From: Anthostomella pinea
Lineage: Eukaryota; Ascomycota; Sordariomycetes; Xylariales; Xylariaceae
Length of the DNA: 64,000 nt
Assembly (NCBI GenBank): GCA_963556695.1
Contig: CAUWAG010000012.1
Coordinates: 1,550,001 to 1,614,000 of the forward strand
Direction: 5' to 3'
Part shown: in pieces, positions 1 to 10,749 of the stretch
Layout: each line of letters begins with the position of its first letter
Position numbering within the stretch: position 1 is the first letter of the stretch
Notes under the pieces: generated by a model
What the model was told of the DNA's origin: nothing
The model's input: only the letters and a program-made list of their open reading frames with translations
The model's database searches: none
Made by a program: the position numbers and the translations under genes

Positions 1-2
1 AT

Positions 3-1039
3 CCATCGGCTGATTGTGTGCCCAATAGTCACGTCGGTCGAGTATCAAGCGACAGCGTCGACACGATACATCTCGTAGGTGCCCGACAGCCCTCCGCAAC
101 CATGGGCTCGTAAACGCCTCGCTGACTGTGGGGGATGACAGTATCTATTCATCGAGGAATTCTGGTACCTTCTGCTGCAGTTCATCATCAAGCTGTCCTT
201 CTTGTTCTTCTACAGGCGGACCCTCAACACCACAATTGGGTTCCAACGTACACTCTACGTCGTCATGGGCTTTGTCACCTGCCAAACCGTCGGAACCTGG
301 GTCTTTTACGGCCTGCAGTGCATTCCCATACAAGCCTACTTTCATCCCGAGCGCTATCCAGACGTCCACTGCGTTGCCTCTGCTCTCTCTTACTACCTCC
401 CCTCGGTTGCAGTATGTTCTTCACCTGTCCTGTGCGGCTTCTGGTCTAACCTTAATCTGACAGAATGTTCTGATGGACGTCGTTATATACCTTATCCCAG
501 TTCCCATTCCTTGGAGGCTCCAGGCCTCCAGACGTCGCCGCTTCGAACTAATCGCTCTGTTCACCTTGGGTGGCGGTACCGTCATCGTCTCTCTGCTCCG
601 GTTCATCGTCCTGTGGCAGCTTAGCAACACCCTAGACACGACCTACGTTTTCGGGTCAGTCACCATCGTCACGTCGGTCGAGTTTGCCGCCGCAATCATC
701 ACAGCCAACACACCAGGCACGGCGGCCCTCTACCGCGACTGGAGAGGCAAGAATCGTTCTGGCAGTACTTGGTCGCGACCCGAGGTCGAGTTAGGTAACG
801 TCGCCACTGTTGGTTCCATGCCGAACAAACATAAGATGGGGTTTTCAAAGCACACAAAGTCTCGTATACGTACAGAGAGCGAGGAGGATTTGAACGCGCC
901 ACGGGTATTGAGGCACACGGGGACCTCGTCAAGGAATGTGACGGTTGAGAGGAGTGTGGTCGTGACCCATTCTTCACCTGTTCAAGCTGGCTTGGACAAA
1001 TCCAGCGCCCTGCCGGTACAGTACTACCAGTTCAAATAG
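3..1039 (+). CDS. Fungal rhodopsin-domain (PTH11-like) integral membrane protein, 5' partial
   Basis: This is the 3' part of a seven-transmembrane protein of the fungal rhodopsin-like family, which includes PTH11-type putative receptors and sits in the plasma membrane; ligands are mostly unknown. Exons 142-411 and 464-1039 join in phase across a 52-bp intron. The product reads IEEFWYLLLQFIIKLSFLFF, then a hydrophobic helix, then the family signature CIPIQAYF, a tyrosine-rich helix, the conserved Asp of NVLMDVVIYLIPVPIPWRLQ, a basic loop, and two more helices. A hydrophilic tail of about 110 residues follows, with TAG at 1037-1039. Upstream, an acceptor (cag 139-141) has a CTGAC branch-like site at 122-126. 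A possible earlier exon (3-74, donor gtaggt at 75) stays open and in phase, but it is a weak call. The start codon and the first helices lie outside the window. The family call is firm; the function is not known. Confidence 0.8.
412..463 (+). other. Spliceosomal intron in the rhodopsin-domain gene
   Basis: A 52-bp intron with donor GTATGT, branch-like CTAAC about 15 bases before the acceptor, and acceptor CAG. Removing it joins two exons in phase 0 and restores the conserved stretch YYLPSVANVLMDVV. The size and signals are typical of filamentous ascomycetes. Confidence 0.85.
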
Positions 1040-1496
1040 GCTCTTGATCGTCTAGTATGTATCAATAGAGAAATCCCACTGCACTATCGACAAAGCCCTG
1101 CCTATAGGAGGGGCATGTATGAGATCGCTTGACTGGAGAGTAAAGCATAGTGTACGCACGGCGAACTTGCTCGGAGGTGGGTATAGTTGAGGTAGCTTGC
1201 TGTAGAGAAGAGAAGTATGCGATCCCGATCGAGCGACGTCATGCTAGTCGCGGCACTCTCACCATTCAGTAGGAAGCTTTCACATTCAAAGCGACCGAAG
1301 CGACGAGAGTGCCAACCATCACCAGACATCGATCAAGACGTTCAGAGCACCATACGTATCGCCAATGACGACCTATTCACTTAGCCAGTCCTCATGACGC
1401 AGGTGTACCGCTCAGAGGGTACTCTCTCCTTTTGATACGACTTGTTCGCCAAGCATCACTCTCTCACAGCTCTCCTCCGGTTCATCCATTCGTCCA
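1040..1496. other. Intergenic region, no gene recognised
   Basis: Normal-composition sequence between the end of the rhodopsin-domain gene and a weak ORF. It should contain that gene's 3' UTR and perhaps a pyrimidine-rich leader (about 1422-1490, many CTC/TCC runs) for something downstream. I see no convincing coding region, RNA gene or repeat. Confidence 0.5.
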
Positions 1497-1749
1497 ATGG
1501 ACCAAATATCGCGTCCCACGTCAACAGTCACGATCCCAGCACCAGCCATCACCATTCACACGTCGTTATCAGCAATCTCTCGAGCGACGCTTCCTGCCTT
1601 CCAGCTACGCCTTCGGTGGGTTCTGACCCTGACAGAGTCAGAAGACGACTCAGACCACCCAGACAGCGTGAGACCTGGTCAACTTGACCAGACACCCCTA
1701 TTAGGACCTGACCAGACACGGACTACCTCGGAGTTGCCTGACCAAAAAG
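1497..1749 (+). CDS. Weak hypothetical ORF, cut by the LINE insertion
   Basis: An open frame starting with ATG at 1497 (MDQISRPTSTVTIPAPAITI) after a C/T-rich leader that resembles a fungal 5' UTR. It runs about 84 codons to the LINE insertion point. In the pre-insertion sequence (joining 1749 to 5540) the frame would stop after about two more codons, so either the gene was already broken at the edge of the AT-rich block or this is a chance ORF. The product is Ser/Thr/Pro-rich, with an acidic patch ESEDDSDHPDS, and belongs to no family I recognise. A 17-bp perfect palindrome lies at 1675-1691. Confidence 0.22.
1736..1749. repeat. LINE target-site duplication, left copy
   Basis: gcctgaccaaaaag, 14 bp, identical to 5526-5539. 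It directly precedes the first base of the 5'-truncated LINE. Confidence 0.9.
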
Positions 1750-4700
1750 CTTGCCTGGCCACCTCCTGCCCACTGCGTAGTAGCAGGAGATTTTAACGCA
1801 AACGACCCCTCTTGGGAACCAGGAATACCAAGAAGAGCCCGAGGCGGGGAAATTACACAGTGGGCAGCAGAAAACCAGCTCTTGTACATTGGGGAACCGG
1901 GCGTCCCTACACACGACGATGGGCACGTCCTCGACCTGACCTTCTCGAACGTCCCCTTTGCAACCGCAGTAGTCAACTACGCTATACACGCAGCCGCAGA
2001 CCACTGGCCACTGTAAATCACGATCCCATCCAAAGGGAGACGAAGAGTGGCTCAACAGAGATACACAGTACCAGATGACAAACTACCAGAGTTCTGTGAG
2101 ATAATACGTATGGGAACCCCGCTACCAAGCCTCAGCTCCAACCCCACAACAGAAGAACTCGACAAAGCTACCTCTGCTATTATAAACCTCATCACACTGG
2201 CCCTCGAAACCGTTGGCAACAAGCCAAGCAGCAAGAGACGAAACGCTCCTTGGTGGGACGATGAGTGCAAGAAAGCAAAAAGGACGTACAAGCTGGCAAC
2301 GAAGTAATTCAGAATAAACACCCCTACGGAAGAGAAACGCGCGTATCGGGCGGTAATACGACAGGCAAAAAGAGAATACTAGAAAGCCCGCATCAAAGGC
2401 ATACAGAAAGACTCAGACCTCTTCAAGATAATCAACTGGCATAAGCTAGGTCCGGACATAAAATCACCACCACTAAAAGTCAACAACTTGACAGTAGAAG
2501 ACACTACCAAAAAGGCATATGCCCTCAAGACGGCCTTACTAGACAGGCACTCGGCCGAAGACGACCTCGTACACGACCCGTTAGAGATTCCCATCGTCCC
2601 CCCGCGCTCATTGGAATGGGACTCTGCAATATCGCCAACCGAACTTGCTAAAATGGTTCTCACAGAAAACACAGCCCCCGGAATAGACTCTCTCTCAACA
2701 CGGCTTCTCAAAGCGGCATGGGTCCACCTAGCAGAGCCGATTCGGCTTCTATTTCAAGCCTGCCTTGAAACAGGGCACCATCCCACCCCTTTCAAGTCAG
2801 CAGAGATAGTCATGCTCAAGAAGCCGGGGAAAAAGAACTATATCATCGCGAAATCATACAGGCCGATTGCTCTGTTATCATGCCTTCATGCCTTGGAAAG
2901 GGCCTTGAAAGGCTAGTTACGAAACGGATGGCAATAACAGCCCTACTAAGAGGGGTGATCAGCCCAAACCAAATCGGGGCCCTCCCTAAGCGCTCTGCGG
3001 TCGACCTTACTGCAGCAGTCACACACGACATCGAGTTAGCCCTGGAATCCGGGCAAAAAGCCCTTCTTGTCACCCTGGATGTACAAGGGGCGTTTGATGC
3101 AGTACTTGCCGGAGATTAATCCTCAGGCTCCGCCAGCAGGGCTGGGCACCAGCCCTTGTAAAATGGATAGATTCCTTCTTATCGGACAGAACTGCTCGGA
3201 TTAGACTAGAAGGCGTTACTACTAAGGTATTCGGACTGAGCTGTGGGCTCCCACAAGGATCACCAGCTTCCCTGATCCTCTTACTGCGGTATATTGTAGA
3301 TATCTTCTTAGAGGATAAGCATAACAGATTCGGATATGCAGACGATATAGGCATCCGAATAACAGGCAAAACCACTACCGAGCTAGCAGCCAAGGCAGCT
3401 AGCATGGTAGATGATATTCTACGCTTGGGCCTAGACAACAAGGTCACCTTTGAAGACTCTAAGGCTGAAGCCATTTATTTTGATACTGGGAGGAGACCTC
3501 TCACACCAGAAATAGTCACCCCTGGAGGCTTCACCATCAAACCAGCGCAGCCAGTGAAAGGGGCGGTGGTCCGCTGGCTGGGGATTTTCCTTGACAGGTC
3601 CCTGAAGTTCCGGGAGCATGTCAAAATACGGGCAGCCAAGGGCCTCGTCGTGGCCAGACATATTCGAAGTCTTGTAAACACTGCCAGAGGGCCCCTAGCA
3701 GCAGCCCTCCGTGAGGTGGTAATTGCATGCGTGATTCCTACCATGACCTATGGGGCAGAGATCTGGGGGGCCAGGGATTACAAGAGAGCAGGAAATGGTC
3801 AGGCCCGGGACGTGAGCACCCGCCAGAACGGCCACTCAGACGACCTCAAAAGAGTCCTTATAGATGCCATCAGAGGGATTCTCCCGGTCTGGAAAACTAT
3901 ACCAAAAATGATACTCTTCAAAGAATCAGACCTACCAACGGTACAAGCCATACTCAGCAAGATCTGGATGCGGTTCAGCCTGAGAATCAGAGCTATGGAT
4001 AACATGCATCCGTTAGTCCAATGTGTTACAGCCCGGAACCCTACTGTGAACAGAGGCCTGATGGGTCTAGTTAGGATAACCGCAAGGACATAGCTCCAAA
4101 GGACGTATGAACTCACACCGGATTTTCCACGACTAATCCTAACAGAACCAAGATATGCAACAAATACTGGCAAAGTTATTATAACAAGAAACAAAACTAA
4201 AGAAATTAAAGTCTTCACAGACTGGCTAAAATCGTTTCTGCCTTCACACATAGTTGCTTACTCTGATGGCTCGAAATCCCTGGAGGGGGCGTTGGGCTAT
4301 GGATACGTGATCTATAGAGGCTGGACAAACGTAGCCTCAGGCTGTGGCAGACTGGGCCACCCAGCTGAGGTCTTTAACGGTGAGGTCGAAGGGGCCCGCT
4401 ACGTACTCAGACAGGCCCTGAGGCTCAGCAGCGGCGCCACCATCCACGTGTGCCTGGATAATACAGCAGTGATCTCCGGACTGTGGGGGGAACCAGCTCA
4501 GAGCTCTCAAGAAGCTTTCCTAGAATTCCACAAAATCTCGGACACGTACGCCGACGTACAGGTCCGGTGGGTGTCAGGGCACATAGACATCCAAGGCAAC
4601 AAAAAGGCCGACAAAAAGGCAAAGAAAGGCACTATCTTGCTAATCCTTATTAGGGCCAAACCCATGTTTATAGGCATCTTAGGCTTCTTAACAAAAAGAC

Positions 4701-5525
4701 TCGAAAAGAACACCAGTAATGGTGGGACAAGAATATCACTAATAAATACAAAAGTCTCAGCCTTCAGAAAACTACACTCAAGTGCCCAGAAGAGCTCAAG
4801 CTTGACAGGCCAACGCTCCACAGGCTTATTGCATCTAGAACTGGCCACGGCGACTTTAACTGGTACCATAGGAGGTTCAAGCACGAGGAACACTACAATT
4901 GCTCTTGCGGGAGAATTAAAATGCGAGCCCATTTTACTTTTTGCAACAGAGCCCTTACGAAATGGTCTAGGTGGCCACAAAGAAAACGCAGACATAACAG
5001 AGAACCCGAACCAAAAGGGAGAGTCTATTAGAAATGGCTGATAACGCACCTAAAGGAATTCAGAGACTTCTGCAAGTGGACAGAATTCTATACGAAAGTC
5101 TGTCCCAGGGTTACAGAACATCAATTCATTGACCACCAGGTGTAACTGCGCCTGTTACCACATCTCTTTATTACTTTTATTATCTTTCTTTATATTTTTA
5201 TTTTCTTTTAGTTTATAGCCTTTTAAATGCAAGGCACTAACTATCAAAGCAAGAGGAGCTCCTCGACGCTATTCGGACTACCGACTACGAACCAGAGATC
5301 ACAGAGCACGAGCCCAAATGGCGGGGCCAACGGAAACTGACGGAATAACATGTGTGCCCTCGAGGTTTGATTTGCAGGTTATCGTGGGAAATAGGGAGTC
5401 ATGCCCTGCTTCCCGTACAGTAAGGCTTGTATATTAGCCACTGAGATAGTCACCTGCACGCCAAACGTCCACAAGGATCTGGAGCCTAGAGCCCCTACGG
5501 CGTTAAATAAACTAAACTAAACTAA
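1750..5525 (+). mobile_element. Tad-type non-LTR retrotransposon (LINE), 5'-truncated
   Basis: A 3.8-kb LINE copy bounded by a 14-bp direct repeat, as expected from target-primed reverse transcription. It is 5'-truncated inside the endonuclease domain, so ORF1 and the N-terminal endonuclease are missing. The order is endonuclease C-terminus, reverse transcriptase, RNase H, then a zinc-knuckle-like tail. An approximately 380-bp 3' UTR follows and ends in a short tandem tail of actaa units (5511-5525) instead of poly(A). Composition is near that of the host gene. Damage is scattered stops and frameshifts, not the dense transitions seen in the neighbouring AT-rich DNA, so the insertion is probably younger than the RIP in the block or lies outside its reach. 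Confidence 0.92.
1777..5145 (+). pseudogene. LINE ORF2 remnant: endonuclease (partial), reverse transcriptase, RNase H, zinc knuckle
   Basis: The intact protein would nick target DNA and copy element RNA. The endonuclease part (1777-2016) shows VVAGDFNAND and HVLDLTFSN; its last motif reads AADHW where AADHS is usual. The reverse transcriptase (about 2630-3480) has SYRPIALLSC, LDVQGAFDAV, GLPQGSPAS (about 3245) and the catalytic YADD at 3335-3346. RNase H (about 4255-4625) has AYSDGSK, GEVEGARY, CLDNTAV and WVSGHIDIQGNKKAD. A C-terminal CSCG..H.xxxC knuckle (4876-4950) follows the motif RPTLHRLIASRTGHGDF. The frame is broken by stops near 2014, 2305 and 4091, by frameshifts near 2885 and 3115, and by another between 4625 and 4800. 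It is not functional. Confidence 0.9.
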
Positions 5526-5539
5526 GCCTGACCAAAAAG
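5526..5539. repeat. LINE target-site duplication, right copy
   Basis: gcctgaccaaaaag, identical to 1736-1749, immediately after the actaa tail. The AT-rich compartment begins within a few bases of this repeat. Confidence 0.9.
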
Positions 5540-5553
5540 TAATATAATCTATT

Positions 5554-5825
5554 TGTGGAAATCAGGGGTTCAGATGGGGTCAGGATGGGATGGATAATGG
5601 TCGGTATCTTGACTATGGATCCATTGGGGAGATTCCCACTTAAATACAGCTGTAAGAGCCTTGAATGCCCGTTTGCTAAACACTAGATAATAAACCTATT
5701 AAACAACGCTCGAATGCTCTCCTTTCTACCTCTTTAAAGTCCCTTTTATCCCTTTTATCCCTTTTATCTCTTTACAGCTTATTTTTAGCTATAACTATAC
5801 TTAATAAGTATTAATATTTTTTTAC
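5554..5825. repeat. Putative LTR, left copy
   Basis: It starts tgtggaaatcagg and contains a tandem cccttttatc triplet near 5741-5768. It aligns to 8026-8289 and is clearly the less mutated of the two. Confidence 0.5.
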
Positions 5826-6107
5826 GCCTTTATACTTTTAAGTACGACTAGCTACTACTTACCGTTATAATGAAGTAGCTCTTTTAATTAATTAAGTTTT
5901 AACATAACTTATTTATATAATAACGCTTAAAAGCCTAATAAAGGTTTAAATCGCTTGAAACCCCCAAAAAGTATAACTTAAACGTAATAATACTATCGCT
6001 TAACTAGGTAAGCGGTATATACGCACGTTATAATAAAATCCTTCTTAGTAAAACCTTAAACTACGCGTTACTACTTTCAATATTAAGTAAGTTATTATTC
6101 GCTCGTT

Positions 6108-6119
6108 CCCCCCCCCCCC
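6108..6119. repeat. Poly-C run, 12 bases
   Basis: An uninterrupted run of 12 C within very AT-rich DNA. Homopolymer C is not a RIP product and stands out locally; the length may be imprecise in assembly. Confidence 0.8.
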
Positions 6120-6353
6120 GGTCAACGTATTATTTTTAATAATCTTTTAATCGATTAAAAGAGGTTTCGTTTTTATTTCGTAATTATAAAGTGCTACTTC
6201 GTCGTATCTTTATTATTATACTACGGTATATCGTTACGTATTATTATAATAAGTTAATATTTTCGCGTTATCTTTATTAACGTGTTAAATCAAAGTCGTA
6301 TATAACACGTTAGATTTACGCTCGTCTTTCAATAGTTACGTTATCGTTTTAAT

Positions 6354-6851
<498 letters not shown>

Positions 6852-7725
6852 GAAAGAAACTATTTTTACCAAGAACGGTGGCGAGATCCTTGAATCTTTT
6901 AAAAACCTATATTATATACCCATTAAGATATAACTTTCGCTATGTTTTTCTCTCAAGTCGTTATTATTTTTACTATCGTTTCGTAAAAGGTTAAGATTAT
7001 CACGCTTATAATAACCTTTTTACTTATAACGTTAATACTTTAAATATTCGTTAATTTAACTATTACAGGTACTTTTACGTCGAATTCGTATTACATATTA
7101 CTTGCCCTTTTTCAAACTTTTATTATCGTTAATACGGTTTCGAAATTCACCTATACAGTCGTTTTAAAAATATTAAAAGGTTATCGTGTTAAGAATGTTT
7201 TGAACGAAAAAGCGTTGTTACGTTTTTTACGCTTTAAACTTTTTTAATATACCGGTAAAAGATAAGGCTTTATACTACGATAAAATAACCAGGTTGTTTA
7301 TATGTTTATTACGAGCTATTAGGTTATTAAAGTTTATTATATATCGTATAAAGTAATTATTAATATAGTTATTTTTAAAGATCGATTTATAATATTGGCT
7401 TTTACTTTTTTTCTGGTACTTCGTATATATCCTTAAACCGTACGATTATTTCGTTACCTTTATAAAATTCTTAAAATATACGTAATAACTTCTTATTTAT
7501 ACTTCTTTGTATTATACTACGGATGTATAATTAATTTAACCGCGTAAGTATAAAAAAGCTTTCTTAGCCGAATTTTTTACACGTAATATTAAACGCGGCG
7601 TTTTATAATCTTTAATTACTTAGTCCTTTTAAATAACGCCTTTTAACAATTATTACTTTAATCACTTTTAATTAAACATTGTAATTAGAGCGAAAATAAT
7701 AACAATATCTTTTAACTTAACTTTT

Positions 7726-7770
7726 TTATTAACCTTATTAACCTTATTAACCTTATTAACCTTATTAACC
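7726..7770. repeat. 9-bp tandem repeat, five copies
   Basis: Five exact copies of ttattaacc. Read on the minus strand they give repeated Asn-Lys-Val, and a run of similar flavour is present in the gag-like remnant near 19480. Confidence 0.9.
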
Positions 7771-8025
7771 TCGTTATTGTTTTTAATAAAGGGGTTTTTA
7801 GTACTACCCTTTAATAGCTTTATTATCCTCAATATATTTTAACTATTAAATACACTTTTAAACGTTACGATTTCGCGGTGGAAAGTAATAACACTACCTT
7901 TAATAGCCTTACCGTTCCGTATAAACTTGTTAATTTTACTTAAAGCTAAAAAATTTTTGTTAAAAGGCTTTAACTATCTCCAAAATATTATGTAACTCTT
8001 ATTTAATTAAAGTAAAAAATGTCAT

Positions 8026-8289
8026 TATAAAAGAAATAAAGGTTTGTATAAAGTTAAAAATTTAAGTTAAAAATTTAGTATTTTAAGTTTACATTTATAA
8101 GAGAAATTCTCACTTAGATATAACTATAAAAGCTTGTTGATACCCGTTTACCTAAGATTGAATAACAAACCTATGAAATAACATTCGAATGCTTTTCTTT
8201 TTACCCTTTTAAGGTTCTTTTTACCATTCTTACCTCCTTATAACCTATTCTAGCTATAGCTGTACTTAATAAAGCATGAATATTCTTAT
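8026..8289. repeat. Putative LTR, right copy
   Basis: Diverged direct copy of 5554-5825, strongly AT-shifted by transitions. The limits are estimated from alignment by eye. Confidence 0.45.
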
Positions 8290-8414
8290 TTTATTATTTA
8301 CTTACTATAATACCTTTTGATGAATTTAGTTTAACTGTATTCTAAATAATATAAACATTTAATTCAGTTTTAAGTGTAGCTATGTTTTCACTTTTAATTT
8401 TATTAAATTATTTA

Positions 8415-10258
8415 ACGTAAATGACAAGCGTGCGGCAATTATAAGCAAACGGCAACTTTTTACCAGCTATCTAACCTTCTAATTAATGCTTTTAATTAAT
8501 TAGCTAATAATAATAGCATTACGTTATAGCAAATGAAACTTATAGCTTGCTATTTAAGCTAAACAACGCGACCTTTATATTATTATTGGCACAATTTTAA
8601 AGAAAATTCTGTCCTATATAAAACCTTAAAGGTAAAAATCGGCGGCCGACTATTATAACGCGAACATGCGTAATATTTTGGAACTTATGGTTTTTAAAAG
8701 TTTTTTTTCACTTTCGTTTTTGACCTAGATGCGCGAGCATTTCCGTCTCGTTATAATTATGTTGAAGATAAAGCAAATGTATTATGTGCGGCACGTAAGG
8801 CTAGACGCATTGGAAAAAACCAAATGCGGAACTTTATTAAACAGATACTAGGCTTCCAGATACATTTTTATCAGAAGATAGATTACTCAAGGGTTTCAAA
8901 CGAAAATTTTGACATATATCGTGCGTAATTTTATTAAATTACGGCAGTAATCGCAAAATATGGTATTTAAAACGTGGATATTTATAACTTTAATAACACC
9001 AGGTTTACAATAGGCATTATTAGGTTCGGCATGGTCGTTATAAGCGCTAAAAGACGTAACAAACTTAAACAAGCTTAGCAACGTAACAAAAAATGTTTAT
9101 AACAATCTTTACTATTAATCTTAAAAGTTAGGTGGTCTTACTATTTATTGTTTTATAGAACAAAATTTACTTCGCCTTATAATATCGTGACACGATATTA
9201 ATACGCGATTAAAAGGTAGCTGTGTTAAATAACAAATAGACTATGAATAAAATCGGGTTAAAATAGATTTAACATTTTAATAAATATACTAAACCGTGTG
9301 TAATTACCGGTAAACGCTTTCTTATCTTAGATGGTTATAAAAGCTATTATTTTTAGGTTTTTAAGGATTATTGCTAGAATAACGGCATTATTACCCTTTG
9401 TATGGCTGCCTACTTATTATATAGGCTTTAGCCTTGAAATGGCAGCTATTTTAGCCCGCTTAAACGAGCTTACGGTTGCATGATTAAGGATCTTATCTAG
9501 CGTTATATAACTTACGCTTTGAAAGAGGACTTTTTGACAGCGTTTTGTAAAGTATATAACGCTGTTATTACGCTAGGAAATATTCGAGCAGGTTGTAGTG
9601 CTACTAGGCTTGTTTCTTTGAACTTAAAAAGTGTTATTTCGAAGCTAGATGCTGTCGCCATCGTACGAATACCGTTGCTAAACCCTAATCTACCACTTAC
9701 TACTTGGATTTTAAAAACGCTTATTATCATTAACAAAGCGGTAAACTAATCGATTTATATCTAAAATCGAGTTAGAAACCACCAGGGAAGCTCACTTATA
9801 TTCATAACTGATGCGTTAAGCTCGGGTTTAAAGGCTATATACGGTTTTATATATAAGGTGGCTTTAGTTAATTCCTAAGTCTGCAAGCTAAAAGAAGCTA
9901 ATCACTTATTGAGTAAAAGCTGAAAAATAAAAATAAAAGTCTAAAATTTTAATTTCTTTTCAAGACGTATTAAGCTTTTAAGCTGTAAAAGATGGTATCA
10001 AGCTAGCAAGATAAGAAACGGGTAAAGGTAGTTGTTGTTTAAAGAGGGCGGCAGCGCGTGAGCAACGTTGTAACGTTTGCCGTAATAGTAGGCTATAACA
10101 CGCGAACTTGTATAAATAAATAAAACCGTTTAAAGAAAAATATTTCGATTAATTAGATTGAATTAAATGCGTTGTGATCGAGTTGTTTAATATGTTGGTT
10201 GGAAGGCTGGTAAAAAGTTGCCTTTTGCTTATAATTGCCGCTCGCTTGTTATCTACGT
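8415..10258 (+). mobile_element. Fot1/pogo-type DNA transposon, copy A, heavily mutated
   Basis: A full-length 1.84-kb element between TA dinucleotides (8413-8414 and 10259-10260). Its terminal inverted repeats of about 50 bp begin ACGTA and include the core GGCAATTATAAGCAAA. It is homologous along its length to the copies at 26036 and 37749, and has the same end type as the right end of the 37749 copy. Transitions have lowered GC and destroyed the gene. Confidence 0.88.
8513..10157 (+). pseudogene. Fot1/pogo transposase pseudogene (copy A)
   Basis: Relic of a DDE-superfamily cut-and-paste transposase. The position matching the start codon reads ATA (8513). Readable stretches include DLDARAF (about 8726), RNFIKQILGF, a KIDYS equivalent near 8876, and a C-terminal segment near 9520-9750 with DFLTAFCKVYNAVITLGNIR. 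The first catalytic motif, DETGF in the 26-kb copy, is NNTRF here, so the first Asp is lost. Stops are frequent and of the kind produced by C-to-T or G-to-A change. It lies in the only strongly RIP-mutated full-length copy. Confidence 0.85.
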
Positions 10259-10528
10259 TATTATTATTAAAAAGTATATTTAAATATTAACTATATAACT
10301 TAAATATATTTAAAAGATAATTATGAGGTTTGTAAATTGGCTTCAGCTAATTTATACTTAATTAGGTTTTTATAAATGTTTTTAATAACGCTATGTTTTA
10401 GAGATAATTAAATAGTTTAAAAGGTTAGCATTAGAAAAATCGGATTTGCTAATTATAATGGATTTATTTATATATAGACTCCCTAAGTTTATGAATTTCC
10501 CGTATAAGCTTTTACTAAAATAAATTAT

Positions 10529-10674
10529 GGGCTCGTGAGCGGGACTGACTGTACTTATTATCTTGATACCTCCACAACCCTGCGATGCAGAGGCTCTGGG
10601 AGGCGTGGTTTGCACTACTGAGGAGCAATCCCACACGTTAAATACAAAACAAACAAACAAACAAACAAACAAAC
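10529..10674 (+). mobile_element. SINE fragment, 5'-truncated, with (AAAC)n tail
   Basis: A 146-bp insert of normal composition, homologous to the 3' third of the SINE at 57069-57622 (reverse-complemented). The shared core is ggctctgggaggcgtggttt. It ends in an aaac tandem tail. A 15-bp direct repeat with one G/A mismatch (10514-10528 and 10675-10689, actaaaataa[a/g]ttat) flanks it exactly. The tRNA-like head is absent. Confidence 0.85.
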
Positions 10675-10749
10675 ACTAAAATAAGTTATAATATATCTAG
10701 CTTTATAAATTAATACTACTTTGGAATTACTTTAAAATAGTAAGTTATA

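Noticed and set aside
1102..1329. 75-codon minus-strand frame in the intergenic region
   Set aside because: No domain, splice signals or neighbouring context support it.
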